Assembly (NCBI GenBank): GCA_006247105.1 | Contig: CM016926.1 | Span: 2,108,001 to 2,172,000 of the forward strand | Direction of reading: 5' to 3' | Origin: Giardia muris | Lineage: Eukaryota; Fornicata; Diplomonadida; Hexamitidae | DNA: 64,000 bases | Part shown: piece after piece, positions 1 to 9,118 of the stretch | Numbering within the stretch: position 1 is the first letter of the stretch | Layout: every line of letters starts with the position of its first letter | Notes under the pieces: model-generated | Database searches by the model: none | Seen by the model: only the letters and a program-made list of their open reading frames with translations | What the model was told of the DNA's origin: nothing | Position numbers and translations under genes: made by a program

Positions 1-1769
1 ATCAGCGAGCCGTCGAACGAGAGCTCCGAGTAGCTGTCTCGGTTGTGCTGAGGGGACAATCTGGCGGCGGATGTCCCGGAGCTCTGTAAGGCACTAGAAA
101 GAAGACTTGTTAGTGCTGAGGCAGATTGATCACCCCATAAAACCGGGACGAGGAGGTCCTCGACTTGTCTACGGCACACCGGACAAGCCTTCACGATGGT
201 GGTGGCACAAGTCTCACAACAGGCAAAGTGATGACATGGCAAGAAAATGACACCTACTTCAAGTTCCAAACAGATGCAACAGGTCTGGAGGCTAGCATGG
301 CGGGAGCATGTACTCAACGCGTTATAAAGGCTTCCGTCAATATAATCATCCAGATCAACAACTGATCCCACCAACGCGTCCCAGATCAATAGCGGTGTCT
401 CTCCCTCTTTAATGTATGCGTATTCTTCAGCTATCTCGGCGCAGCGAGCATAAAGGCCGACGGTGAACGTATGAAGCATTTCAGGGGAGAACCTCACTTC
501 TTGTAGGAAAGCATCCAATAAGGCTACGGATGTGTCCACGTGTCCCTCACATAAGGCGATATCCCAGAGGTTATCGGAATGAAGGGGAAGTTCCTTGAGG
601 AGGTATGGAATCGCCTCTGTGAAGCCATTCAAGGCACAGACCAAGATAGCGGTATGTCCGTCCTTATTTGACTTAGATAATTCGGGATCGTTGGAAAGGA
701 GTGAAATGACTGAGAGTGAATGATTTCGACAAGCATGTATGAGTGCCGTATCACCGTTGATATCTTGCATCCCTTTCTGGGTCTCAAAGACCATTCGGAC
801 TGCGGAAAGATCATCCAGTTGAGCTGCATGCATCAATGTCGTTATTCCATCAGAATCAACATCACCACCAACTCTTACCCCAACGAGTACCTTCTTTTGG
901 ATGGAGGAGGTATAACTCGACGCATATCTTCCAGCGTTATCGCATAAACTACATTCTGAGTCCAAGAGAAGATCAATAGAGGAACTACAACCTGTTTTCA
1001 TAGCGAACATCAATGCAGTTCGACCCAAATCATCTTGCATTCCAACCTCTCCTAAGAGAAGTTCCATACATCTTGTAGACCCCATCTCGGCTGCAAACAT
1101 TAAGGCCGTCCGTTTGGATCTTGTTGATAACCGAAGAAGGTCTGGGACCTGTTCCAGAAGTGCTTCTATAACTGTAGGGAGGTTACGACATGCAGCAGAC
1201 ATTAACGGGGTGAAGCCATCATTCCGATACAATCGACCTTCAGAACCGAGTAGCATATCAACAACTGCTTTAGACCTTGCAAGCATCAATGCAGTAGTTC
1301 CATCAGGTCCTTGAATACCTGCCTCACAAAGAAGAAGGGTAACGGCCTCGGGATGGTCCTGCATGGCCGCGACCATCAAAGCCGTCTTACCTTGAGAACA
1401 AACTCTACCTTCTTCTTCAGATATCAATAGTTTGATGATTTCCAAGGCGTTTGTGTAGGCTGCATATATCAAAGCGGTTTGCCCCCCATGATTCACGCGT
1501 CCGCGTTGGCAAAGAAGTAGCTTTGCTGATTCGAGATCTCCTTGTAAACATGCATGCATCAGGGCTGTACGACCATAGTCATCGGTCTCATTAGTCCATC
1601 TGGTAGCCAAGACACAAATGGCCTCATGATGCCCCATCTTTGCCGCGACGTTGAGAAGAGGGACTTTGCCTTGCCCAATGAGATGATCAGCTCCCAAATG
1701 TGACTCGAGAAGGTCCAAGGATCCGGACAGGATAACATTCAATTGAGTCTGATACAACTCACTCGTCAT
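1..1769 (-). CDS. Ankyrin-repeat + RING-finger protein (protein 21.1-like), C-terminus cut by window edge
   Basis: The frame is open from an ATG at 1769 to the left edge, so at least 589 residues are seen and the C-terminus is missing. About a dozen ankyrin repeats follow the N-terminus, recognisable by TALM/TALI-type helices (for example RTALMHACLQG, KTALMVAAMQD, RTALMFAAEMG). One repeat in the middle is degenerate. After residue ~495 comes a C3HC4 RING: CCICLELE, then CHHFACCETC, then CPVC (about 160-275 on the plus strand). RINGs of this kind recruit E2 enzymes, so a ubiquitin-ligase role with ankyrin substrate binding is inferred, not shown. It lies 48 bp downstream of RER1 on the same strand. 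It has the same architecture as the gene at 15858-18284, which suggests paralogues. Confidence 0.85.
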   Translation of the reverse strand, partial: MTSELYQTQLNVILSGSLDLLESHLGADHLIGQGKVPLLNVAAKMGHHEAICVLATRWTNETDDYGRTALMHACLQGDLESAKLLLCQRGRVNHGGQTALIYAAYTNALEIIKLLISEEEGRVCSQGKTALMVAAMQDHPEAVTLLLCEAGIQGPDGTTALMLARSKAVVDMLLGSEGRLYRNDGFTPLMSAACRNLPTVIEALLEQVPDLLRLSTRSKRTALMFAAEMGSTRCMELLLGEVGMQDDLGRTALMFAMKTGCSSSIDLLLDSECSLCDNAGRYASSYTSSIQKKVLVGVRVGGDVDSDGITTLMHAAQLDDLSAVRMVFETQKGMQDINGDTALIHACRNHSLSVISLLSNDPELSKSNKDGHTAILVCALNGFTEAIPYLLKELPLHSDNLWDIALCEGHVDTSVALLDAFLQEVRFSPEMLHTFTVGLYARCAEIAEEYAYIKEGETPLLIWDALVGSVVDLDDYIDGSLYNALSTCSRHASLQTCCICLELEVGVIFLPCHHFACCETCATTIVKACPVCRRQVEDLLVPVLWGDQSASALTSLLSSALQSSGTSAARLSPQHNRDSYSELSFDGSL

Positions 1770-1817
1770 TACTTTTACTAGTATTGTGGCCTGGATGATA
1801 CTCCCAATTAGACCCAC

Positions 1818-2366
1818 TCAAACGTTTGCGCCAGCGACATACGAGGGCTTATGTGCATTGAACCAACGGTCGACCGTCTCCTTGATCGTCAGGTTTTGTA
1901 GCCGCCCACGCTCAATCTCCTGGAAGAGAAGCATCCCTGTAAGAACCAAGGCATACATGATAAGGATTGGAACATAAACTGGGATGTCTGTGAACCCGAA
2001 GAGGGAGAGGAGGAATGCGATGACATGTGCGTATACGTACTTGATCCAGAAGTCAAACTCGGGAAGGGTTCTACGATAACCCTTAGCATCAGCATCGTCC
2101 GCGTCATGCATCGGGAGTTGGCCCGTCTCATCGTCGCTGTAGGGCGTGATGAACGCGATGAACGCGACTAGGACGTACATGTATAGAAAATAGGTTAGCA
2201 TGTAATGACTATGCCCGACTAAGATGCGAAGGACGTAGAGAAGGGTCAACCCCCCCGCCGCGAGCCAACGCTCTGTGCGGTAGCGGATGCTCAGAGTCAG
2301 GAACTTCTCGACCTGTGCCTTGCTCTCCGTGTACTGCGTCTTCAACGTATCTGGAAGAGTTGTCAT
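1818..2366 (-). CDS. RER1: RER1 family ER-retention/retrieval receptor
   Basis: A 182-residue protein, close to the usual RER1 length. It has four hydrophobic segments (about residues 37-55, 58-78, 115-131 and 134-152) in the W-shaped arrangement of the family. The family signature is clear between segments two and three: RRTLPEFDFW, followed by FTDIPVYVPILIMYAL, matching the RRLPEFKFW and FDIPVFWPILVMYF blocks of other RER1 proteins. RER1 sits in the cis-Golgi and returns escaped ER membrane proteins in COPI vesicles by recognising polar residues in their membrane spans. The start ATG follows an A-rich run (AAAAAAGGGG). The gene is divergent from kinesin-5. In an organism without a stacked Golgi, a retained RER1 is informative about ER-exit sorting. 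Confidence 0.9.
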   Translation of the reverse strand: MTTLPDTLKTQYTESKAQVEKFLTLSIRYRTERWLAAGGLTLLYVLRILVGHSHYMLTYFLYMYVLVAFIAFITPYSDDETGQLPMHDADDADAKGYRRTLPEFDFWIKYVYAHVIAFLLSLFGFTDIPVYVPILIMYALVLTGMLLFQEIERGRLQNLTIKETVDRWFNAHKPSYVAGANV

Positions 2367-2533
2367 CCCCTTTTTTCCAGAGAAGACTATTGAAGTTAAT
2401 CACCGTCTTCTAACCTTCCTGGTCATCTCCTCCAGACACATACCTCCTCTTTCTTAATCCCCTTGCTTTCCAGACGCGTTCAATGCTTCTCAGCTGTCAT
2501 CCTAGGTCTCAGACTCTTTGTGCCCGAAAAAGA

Positions 2534-5500
2534 ATGAATAGTCCACCACCCGCGAAGGAAGTCAACATCAGCGTCATCGTTCGCGCACGCCCCATAAACG
2601 CCCGCGAGGCGGCGCAGGGGGCCCGTCCGGTCCTTCGTCTCAATACCCAAGCCAACATCGTCGACGTCCAATCCGTTGGGAAACTTCAAGGTAGAACTTA
2701 CCAATTTGATCGCGTCTTTTCCGGGGAAGCGCCTCAGGACGCCTTCTACCAGGAGGTAGTCTCCCCCGTTATTCAAGACTTCCTAGTTGGTTTTAATTGC
2801 ACAATATTTGCATATGGTCAGACGGGCACTGGGAAGTCTTACACTATGACAGGTGAGCAGATGGTAGCGTCCGAACACGTGACTACCGCCAAATACCTAG
2901 ATCTTAGTGCGTATCCGAAGGCTGGTGTGATTCCTCGTGCCATTAACGAGATCTTCACAACTCTAGATGCCCAGAACGCAGACTATCAAATACGTGTCTC
3001 TCATATGGAGGTATATTGCGAGGAGATATACGACTTGTTGCGTGACTCAGCCGAGGAGCGTGAACCGTTACGTCTGTTTGAGGAGCGTCTCCCTTTAACA
3101 GGAAAGGGAGAACCAAGAACTGAGTCGTACGCTGCTAACGTCCAAAGCGGCGAGAAGGCGTCCACTCGCCTTGTTATCCTCGGTCTTGAGGAGGTTCTTG
3201 TTAAGTCTCCCACCGAGGTATTAGCACTCCTCAGCCGAAGTAATGAGAATCGTCGGGTCGCCGAGACGAAGATGAACGCTAGTTCATCAAGGTCGCATGC
3301 CATCTTCACGATCTCCCTTGTGACTAAAGAGACTCAGCCCGAACAGGAAACAGATCTCATCAAGATCGCTAAGTTGAATTTGGTAGACTTGGCTGGTTCC
3401 GAATCTGCGGGAAAGTCCGGGGCGACGGGTGATCGACAACAGGAAGCAAGTAAGATCAACCGTTCCCTTCTAACTCTTGGCCGTGTGATCAATGCCTTAA
3501 CGGAAACAAAGCAACACATTCCGTACCGTGAGTCGAAACTTACTCGCCTCCTTCAAGACTCTCTTGGAGGCCGGACTAAGACCTGTATCATTGCAACCAT
3601 CTCTCCTTGCGACAACGCCGTCGACGAGACGATGAATACCCTCGAGTATATGTCTCGAGCGAAGAAGATCAGGAATCTTCCCGAGGTCGCCACCCGAGTC
3701 AGCGGAAAGACTGTCTTGCGGGAGTACACCCTCGAGATTAAGCGCCTTCGTGACCTACTATCCGCACAGAAGGCGGAGCATGGTGGTGTCTTTGTCCAAG
3801 CAGACGTCTTTGACGAGCTCAACGAGGCCGCAAACCTGAATCGCGAGAAGATACAGGAGTACCAGGCACGTATCGACTTTTCCGAGCAAGAACTCAAGAA
3901 GCTGACAATACTCTGCGAGGCCGAGTCTCATAAGGCCGGGGTGCTCCAGAAGACCTTACAAAAGACCACGGACCGCGTCAACGAGCTCCACGCCGAGAAG
4001 CTTCGTCTCTACGAGAAGATCAAGGTTGGCCGGGCAAAGGAAGCAAAGAATTTGGCCATGTATGAGCGACTAAAGAAGGCCGGGGCTGGAGCTGTCCTTC
4101 AGCAGACCTTCAATTCCGAGTCATTGCAAACTATCGTTGAGAGTAGTGGTGTCGGAGACTCCTTGGTCCAAATTGACCAGACGATAGAACTATGCCGTTT
4201 GGAGCTAGCAGGGTTCGAGGATTCACTCTGTACTACTCTCTCCACGAGTATTGACTCGTTTCGGGAGCGAACCACGACCTTATTGAATAATCTTCTGAAA
4301 CCCGTCATCGAATCATCAACCCATCTCATTTCAACGTCTTTACCGTCCGAGATCGGCCAGGCCATTGAGGCGCAGCTAAGAAAGAGCCTCAATGAGGAAC
4401 TGACTGCCTTTCTCAACGAGCGCATTACAGAGTTCGCCACAGAGTGCACTTCGCATACGACTGCGATAAAGAAGACATTGCAAAGCACTCAGGGGCGTCT
4501 CACCGCCCTCCACCACGAATGTAAGCAACAGATGGAGGATGTGACGGCCGCCCTGAATCAACAGGCATCGTTTTTGCAGGACATGCTAGTTGAGGGTACA
4601 AAGACGGTTGAAAAGCTTGTCACGGACACTACGACCGAGCTCGTCACAGGACGTGCCAAAGTGCGTGATGAGCTCGCTACCGTTCTCACTAACTCTGTCA
4701 AGGCTATATTGGAAGCGTATGATAACGCTACAACTGAATGTGAGGCGTCTCTCACCACTTCTTTGAACGCGTCTGCCGCTTCTTCTCTCGAGCGGTTCCA
4801 AAGCATCGAGAAGAAGGCTTCCGACGCGATCAATGGCAAGAAACGAACTGACATTGCCTCAATGCACGACTCGATCATGGAAAACATCACCGATATAGAG
4901 CAGGTGGTTGCATCATTGATTTCGGAGCAGAATGGCCATGCCGACGCCGTGCAGGCGTCGAGGCTGCGATTCATTAACGCTCTTCCGACCCAGATGGACA
5001 CGATCGTCATGCAACCGATCCAGGCGTCAGCGCAGGACATCCGATCGCAGCTCCGTCAGATTTCGGACAACCTTACTGACGTCCACGTCACCTTTGACGG
5101 GCAGTTCGGAAAGGCCATCACGACGATGAGCAATACGCTCACATCATCGGTCGCGTCAGTCTTGAAGACCCACATCCACGAAAATCTTCTTCAGAAGACT
5201 CTTAGCCTCATGGATCATCCGATCCGCGACACAAGCAGGATGGGAACGATTCTGGCCGGACGCCTGCTCCGTGATAAGGCCGAGTCGGCGGAGAGTCGAA
5301 GTGCGACTATAACAGGGATGATGCTCGATTCGATCGTCTCGATGGCTGGAAAACTTGAGCGGGCGGTTTCGGGGGCACTCACTGGGCTCATCGACCACTT
5401 CTGTCTGACTCCAGTTATCCCTGCTGGTGGCCCTGCTGGTACAACACCTGCTTTGACCACTCCATACGTACGGCCGATCTCGTTGGGTGGGGGTGAGTAT

Positions 5501-5563
5501 GCGTATGGAATCGCATCTCCAACGAGCTTATCTCCAAACACATCGGGCGGGAACAAGGAATAA
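2534..5563 (+). CDS. Kinesin-5 (BimC/Eg5 family) motor protein
   Basis: A 1009-residue N-terminal kinesin. The motor domain covers about residues 8-385: P-loop GQTGTGKSYTM (95-105), switch I NASSSRSH, switch II DLAGSES, and the microtubule-binding loop region. The segment after the motor (ATRVSGKTVLREYTLEIKRL) fits the kinesin-5 neck and not other families. A coiled-coil stalk follows, then a long helical tail with many Thr/Ser. Kinesin-5 motors form bipolar tetramers that slide antiparallel spindle microtubules apart. An in-frame ATG at 2483 would add 17 residues; I prefer 2534 because it directly follows CGAAAAAGA, the A-rich context seen at other starts here. No clear BimC box was identified in the tail. 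The stop is 12 bp from the convergent MLF stop. Confidence 0.92.
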   Translation: MNSPPPAKEVNISVIVRARPINAREAAQGARPVLRLNTQANIVDVQSVGKLQGRTYQFDRVFSGEAPQDAFYQEVVSPVIQDFLVGFNCTIFAYGQTGTGKSYTMTGEQMVASEHVTTAKYLDLSAYPKAGVIPRAINEIFTTLDAQNADYQIRVSHMEVYCEEIYDLLRDSAEEREPLRLFEERLPLTGKGEPRTESYAANVQSGEKASTRLVILGLEEVLVKSPTEVLALLSRSNENRRVAETKMNASSSRSHAIFTISLVTKETQPEQETDLIKIAKLNLVDLAGSESAGKSGATGDRQQEASKINRSLLTLGRVINALTETKQHIPYRESKLTRLLQDSLGGRTKTCIIATISPCDNAVDETMNTLEYMSRAKKIRNLPEVATRVSGKTVLREYTLEIKRLRDLLSAQKAEHGGVFVQADVFDELNEAANLNREKIQEYQARIDFSEQELKKLTILCEAESHKAGVLQKTLQKTTDRVNELHAEKLRLYEKIKVGRAKEAKNLAMYERLKKAGAGAVLQQTFNSESLQTIVESSGVGDSLVQIDQTIELCRLELAGFEDSLCTTLSTSIDSFRERTTTLLNNLLKPVIESSTHLISTSLPSEIGQAIEAQLRKSLNEELTAFLNERITEFATECTSHTTAIKKTLQSTQGRLTALHHECKQQMEDVTAALNQQASFLQDMLVEGTKTVEKLVTDTTTELVTGRAKVRDELATVLTNSVKAILEAYDNATTECEASLTTSLNASAASSLERFQSIEKKASDAINGKKRTDIASMHDSIMENITDIEQVVASLISEQNGHADAVQASRLRFINALPTQMDTIVMQPIQASAQDIRSQLRQISDNLTDVHVTFDGQFGKAITTMSNTLTSSVASVLKTHIHENLLQKTLSLMDHPIRDTSRMGTILAGRLLRDKAESAESRSATITGMMLDSIVSMAGKLERAVSGALTGLIDHFCLTPVIPAGGPAGTTPALTTPYVRPISLGGGEYAYGIASPTSLSPNTSGGNKE

Positions 5564-5575
5564 AGAGAGGAATAT

Positions 5576-6151
5576 TCATTTCAGATGACGATCGCGGCGG
5601 TCTCTTTCATCGTAACGGTCATAATAATCGCGATCCCAAAGGCTACGCATCGGGGCCCGTCTAACGTGGTCCTCGAAGTCCCTATTAAAGGCATCCACCT
5701 CGTGCTCTCCGACTGAAAGCAGGTCGCGCCGAAAGTCCTCACGGCCGGTCATAAGGTCGCGCTCGCGATGGGACGTGACGCGACGGTCCCCGATCGTACG
5801 GACGTGCTCCTCGATGTCCTTCCCATTATGTCTGACACGATGGCGCGTCTCTGTAATGCCTCCAGGCAGCGAAGTCATTGTCGTAGAGCTCATGTACACG
5901 TTCCCACCAGCGTTTCCACCCTGCCCCTCCTCAAACATGCGATCGAAGTTGCGGAATGAGTCCGCAAAGCCGTCCATCATCCGACGCATTGAGGTGAAAG
6001 GATCGAAGCTTCCAAAGATATCAAGGAACCCACCACGTTGGCGCTCGCTGGTATGGGGCTCCTGAGCGTCACGAGGCCCTCGAACATCCGTGGGCTGGCG
6101 AGTCGGGCCATTGTAGGAGTCAACATCCTCGATCCTTGGACGTCTGCTCAT
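5576..6151 (-). CDS. MLF: Myeloid leukemia factor (MLF) family protein
   Basis: A 191-residue basic, Arg/Asp-rich protein. The MLF core is recognisable: an amphipathic FGSFDPFTSMRRMMDGFADS segment near residues 46-65, then a Gly-rich linker, then VYMSSTTMTSLPGG and ETRHRVRHNG, and an RDFEDH-type end before an Arg/Asp/Tyr-rich tail. MLF proteins are small chaperone-associated adaptors. In Giardia intestinalis an MLF protein is reported in cytoplasmic vesicle-like bodies and linked to encystation and protein quality control; that knowledge is from the family. The ATG follows GATAAAAAAG, a typical A-rich initiator here. It is convergent with kinesin-5 and lies 73 bp downstream of the thioredoxin gene on the same strand. 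Confidence 0.85.
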   Translation of the reverse strand: MSRRPRIEDVDSYNGPTRQPTDVRGPRDAQEPHTSERQRGGFLDIFGSFDPFTSMRRMMDGFADSFRNFDRMFEEGQGGNAGGNVYMSSTTMTSLPGGITETRHRVRHNGKDIEEHVRTIGDRRVTSHRERDLMTGREDFRRDLLSVGEHEVDAFNRDFEDHVRRAPMRSLWDRDYYDRYDERDRRDRHLK

Positions 6152-6224
6152 CTTTTTTATCTCTCATCAACGGGATCAATAAGACCGCAGGAATCAACAG
6201 TTGAATTGACTCGATGAAGATGCT

Positions 6225-7418
6225 CTACATGACCAAGTCTCCTTCTGATTCTTCATCCCGCGGAGCCTGAGCAGTCGGAAGACGAGTCTCACTACCTTCT
6301 GACGCCTCACCCACCGGGACTGCATCAGTCGCTTCAAGTGTAGCAGGCTGTGCGGCAAGGTCAGCCTCCTCTGCTGGCTCTTCCTCCTGTTCTTGAGACT
6401 CTTCGTTATGATCTAGATCAACGGGGGACGCTTGGCCATCAATAGTATCGTCCATTCTAACACCATCGGGCTCTCCGGAATGATCCGTACACGGAGTATC
6501 CTCCTGTTCCGCCGCATTCGCCTCATCTGCATACTGCAAGAAACCAGATGTATCGGGCTCTGCCTCAGGCTCAGCTCTAGCGTTCGTCTCCTCTTGCAAG
6601 TCAGGCTTATCACTTGTTTCTTTGGGACTCTTCTCACCATCAGCCTCGCCTTCAGTCCCAACAGTCTCAGTGGGCTGAGGATCATGTTCTACTTCATCCT
6701 CGTTTCCAGCCTCTTCTCCCTTTTCGTCTTCCACTTGTTCCTGTTCAGGAGATCGCTGTACAGAGCCCGTAGGAGATACGGGCTTCGAAGACGCGCCTTG
6801 ATCCGAGCCGGGCTTAGGAGAAGGAGGCTCCATGGGCATACCACGTGCGAACTGCCCAATATTCAACGGTTCACGAAACCGTTCGGAATATTTCTTGACA
6901 AGCCCGTTGTACTCCTGACGCGGATCAAAGTCCGTCTCCATCCCAGCCTCGATGGACGCCTTCCAGATCACCTCTTTCTCCTGCAGACGTGCCAATTCTT
7001 CTGCGTACTCGGAATAAACTGAGTCTTGTCGAAGCTCCGGGAAGACCGCCTCGGGATCAAAGGGAGTGACCTCAACGTCCTCCTCCGGAGCCAAAGAGGG
7101 AATCATAGTATCCAATTGGGGCGTATTGAGGCCTTCGACACGACCCTTCAATTGACCTCCGACGAAGAAGAAGAAAGCGGGCCTGCAACGCCCATGATAA
7201 CTGCGAAGCCATGGGACGAGGTCGCTCTGGACGCGGACGAACTTCAGTTTGCGCGTGGCAAGGTCAATGGAGTAGGTACGAAAGATCGACTCGATCGACT
7301 TGCAATACCCACACCAATGGACGAAGGTCTCGAGAACGACGAGACCCGGGAAGGCGAGCTCGTCCTTCAGCAGCCAGGGCTCCTCGACGTCGACCTGAAA
7401 CTTCTTCGCCTTCTGCAT
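6225..7418 (-). CDS. Axonemal-type thioredoxin-domain protein (NME8/NME9-like) with long acidic tail
   Basis: A 397-residue protein. Residues 1-110 form a thioredoxin fold with active site WCGYCK at 35-40, where the usual Pro is Tyr. The later block YHGRCRPAFFFFVGGQLKGR matches the YRGKCEPTFLFYAGGEL region of NME8/NME9 (TXNDC3/TXNDC6) and of outer-dynein-arm thioredoxin light chains, better than PDI or classical thioredoxin. Unlike NME8 there is no nucleoside diphosphate kinase domain. After a helical segment the last ~230 residues are low-complexity and very acidic (Glu, Asp, Gln, Pro, Ser, Thr). An axonemal redox or docking role is inferred. It is divergent from the coiled-coil gene at 7543; the ATG follows ACTACAAAA. 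Confidence 0.75.
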   Translation of the reverse strand: MQKAKKFQVDVEEPWLLKDELAFPGLVVLETFVHWCGYCKSIESIFRTYSIDLATRKLKFVRVQSDLVPWLRSYHGRCRPAFFFFVGGQLKGRVEGLNTPQLDTMIPSLAPEEDVEVTPFDPEAVFPELRQDSVYSEYAEELARLQEKEVIWKASIEAGMETDFDPRQEYNGLVKKYSERFREPLNIGQFARGMPMEPPSPKPGSDQGASSKPVSPTGSVQRSPEQEQVEDEKGEEAGNEDEVEHDPQPTETVGTEGEADGEKSPKETSDKPDLQEETNARAEPEAEPDTSGFLQYADEANAAEQEDTPCTDHSGEPDGVRMDDTIDGQASPVDLDHNEESQEQEEEPAEEADLAAQPATLEATDAVPVGEASEGSETRLPTAQAPRDEESEGDLVM

Positions 7419-7542
7419 TTTTGTAGTGTTCGTTCAGTTTCAATCCGCGTATTACATTGAGGATCAGGTGCTCAGGAAGTCCTTTGAAGGAGTCCGATGG
7501 GCTCTTGAGGCAGGCGAGAGTAGCAAGTCCAGAGAATGAAAG

Positions 7543-8187
7543 ATGGAATTTCTTATGTCTCCATTGAGTATGCAAGTGAACCCAATGCACGAGACTCCCC
7601 CGCCCGATTCCAGTGCATATCGCGAGGTGCATAGCAGTCTGGTGGCGCAGTGGGACAACGAGGTGCTTCGGATGGAGAATCAAAGCCTGAAGGCCGAGCT
7701 AGCGGATACTCGAGAGAAGCTTCTCAAAGTGAGCACGAAAATGCAGGCCTTGGAAATCGCGGTGGCCACCAAGTGCCGGAGGCTTGAACGTCACTCGGAG
7801 CTACAAGCGAAGGAGATCGTTGAATTACGCAAAGCACTTCAAATGGCTGAAGCGAAGTTACACGAGGAGAAGTTAGAAAACCTAAGGAGCATCTGCACGA
7901 GGATGACAACACCCTCACCCGAGGTAACTCTTGAACATGAGAAGGTCATTGAGCTTTGCACAAAGAATGTAGCAGAACTCTATGAGGTTGAGATACGAAG
8001 ACTTCAAGAAGAGCTCAAACGAACCAGAACCACATCGGCTACACCAGCCATATCGGATGCATTGATCCAGGCACAGGCTCAAATACATACTCTCGAACAG
8101 CGATGCCTTTACCTAGAAGGGAAGATCCAGCGCTATAAGGAACGCCGACGAGAAAGAGCCGCCGGGGGGAAGGATCACGCGAAGTAG
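7543..8187 (+). CDS. Small coiled-coil protein, function unknown
   Basis: A 214-residue protein that I do not recognise. After a short Pro/Met-rich N-terminus (~25 residues), residues ~35-125 and ~135-205 are strongly heptad-like, rich in Glu, Lys, Leu and Gln, and broken by a Thr/Pro/Ser hinge near 121-128. The C-terminus is basic (RRRERAAGGKDHAK). There are no membrane segments. Several Met codons lie near the start (residues 1, 5, 10, 15), so the exact start is open. The gene is convergent with an alpha-giardin with 7 bp between stop codons. A structural cytoskeletal role is plausible for Giardia but not supported by any specific motif. Confidence 0.75.
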   Translation: MEFLMSPLSMQVNPMHETPPPDSSAYREVHSSLVAQWDNEVLRMENQSLKAELADTREKLLKVSTKMQALEIAVATKCRRLERHSELQAKEIVELRKALQMAEAKLHEEKLENLRSICTRMTTPSPEVTLEHEKVIELCTKNVAELYEVEIRRLQEELKRTRTTSATPAISDALIQAQAQIHTLEQRCLYLEGKIQRYKERRRERAAGGKDHAK

Positions 8188-8194
8188 CACGCAG

Positions 8195-9091
8195 TCACTC
8201 CACACGCCAAAGCGTGCAAAGTGCCTTTGCGAGGCGCGCGTCGAAGAGCTTCCTGAAGTCGTTGGCGATGTTCCCATATTTCTTCTCGTACGCGAATTTG
8301 CACTTGAGGGCTCGGTCGAACATCAAAGAGGTGGCACGGACGGCGCGCTCCGAGTCACCCTTCTTTCCGGACATGCACGTATTTAGAATATATGCAGCAG
8401 CATACCCAGGTTGAAGAAGAGTGTAATGGGCGATCAAGAAGGGCTCAAGGTCGACCTTTCCGAAGACTTCCGTGGTGAAGAAGGTGTCCACCTCCTTGTG
8501 ATACACCTCTCGGAACGTGCGGCAAATGCGCTTCCACTCGTCTGGAGTCGTTTTGCAAAGGAACTGACCGACCTCTTGAACCTTCTTCCCGTTGAGCGCC
8601 TTGTATAGCGCCTCCGCGTCCGCCTCGATCGTACTACGTGCCGTACGGTCGTGTAGGACCCAGTCGCGGACAAGTGCGCACCAGTTCTCCTTCTTGTTCA
8701 GGTCCTTGTAAAGGTCGTCCTTCGCATTCTTGCTATAGACCTGAGTGTACGCCTCGACCGTCGCGACCCAGTCGTCCTCGAGACAGAAGAGGGCGACGTC
8801 GAGAAGAAGGGCCTTATTGTTCTTCGTCCCGAGGCCATTGCGGAGGTAGCGGGCTCTGAGCTCATTAGAGCAGGTCCAGGCGTTCATGACGAGCGTGGCG
8901 GACGGACCTGCCTTTATCGCGCGCTTGATCGAGTCCGAAGGCGAAATGTTGTAGTTGGTCATGTACGTGATGATCACCTTGTCTCTGTACTTCGCCTCGT
9001 AGAGCCCCGTGATCCCCACGATGTCGTCCTCGTTCTTCTTGTCAATGACGGCCTTCAGATCTATCGCCAGGTCGGTCACAGTCGTGGTCAT
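8195..9091 (-). CDS. Alpha-giardin (annexin superfamily)
   Basis: A 298-residue annexin-like protein. It has the alpha-giardin layout: four ~70-residue all-helical repeats, starting MTTTVTDLAIDLKAVIDKKN, with AIKAGPSATLVMNAW in repeat one, LLLDVALFCLEDDWVATVEAY in repeat two and the terminal RLAKALCTLWRVE, very like the other two alpha-giardins in the window. Alpha-giardins associate with membranes, plasma membrane or flagella, some through Ca2+ and phospholipid. A longer reading reaches upstream only through a TTG; the ATG at 9091 follows AAAAATTGCAG and leaves room for the divergent gene, so it is chosen. It is divergent from the RNF32-like gene with 27 bp between start codons. Confidence 0.92.
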   Translation of the reverse strand: MTTTVTDLAIDLKAVIDKKNEDDIVGITGLYEAKYRDKVIITYMTNYNISPSDSIKRAIKAGPSATLVMNAWTCSNELRARYLRNGLGTKNNKALLLDVALFCLEDDWVATVEAYTQVYSKNAKDDLYKDLNKKENWCALVRDWVLHDRTARSTIEADAEALYKALNGKKVQEVGQFLCKTTPDEWKRICRTFREVYHKEVDTFFTTEVFGKVDLEPFLIAHYTLLQPGYAAAYILNTCMSGKKGDSERAVRATSLMFDRALKCKFAYEKKYGNIANDFRKLFDARLAKALCTLWRVE

Positions 9092-9118
9092 CTGCAATTT
9101 TTGTTCTGGCGCACAAAT
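9092..9118. promoter_or_regulatory. 27-bp shared divergent promoter region (alpha-giardin / RNF32-like)
   Basis: This is all the sequence between two opposite start codons. It carries an A/T run on each side (AATTTTT near the alpha-giardin start and ACAAAT before the other ATG). Giardia 5' UTRs are very short, so both transcription starts probably lie here. Confidence 0.55.

Noticed and set aside
6432..7022. 196-codon plus frame opposite the thioredoxin gene
   Set aside because: A shadow of the acidic low-complexity tail; hydrophobic and Arg-rich only because it is the complement of Glu/Asp codons.
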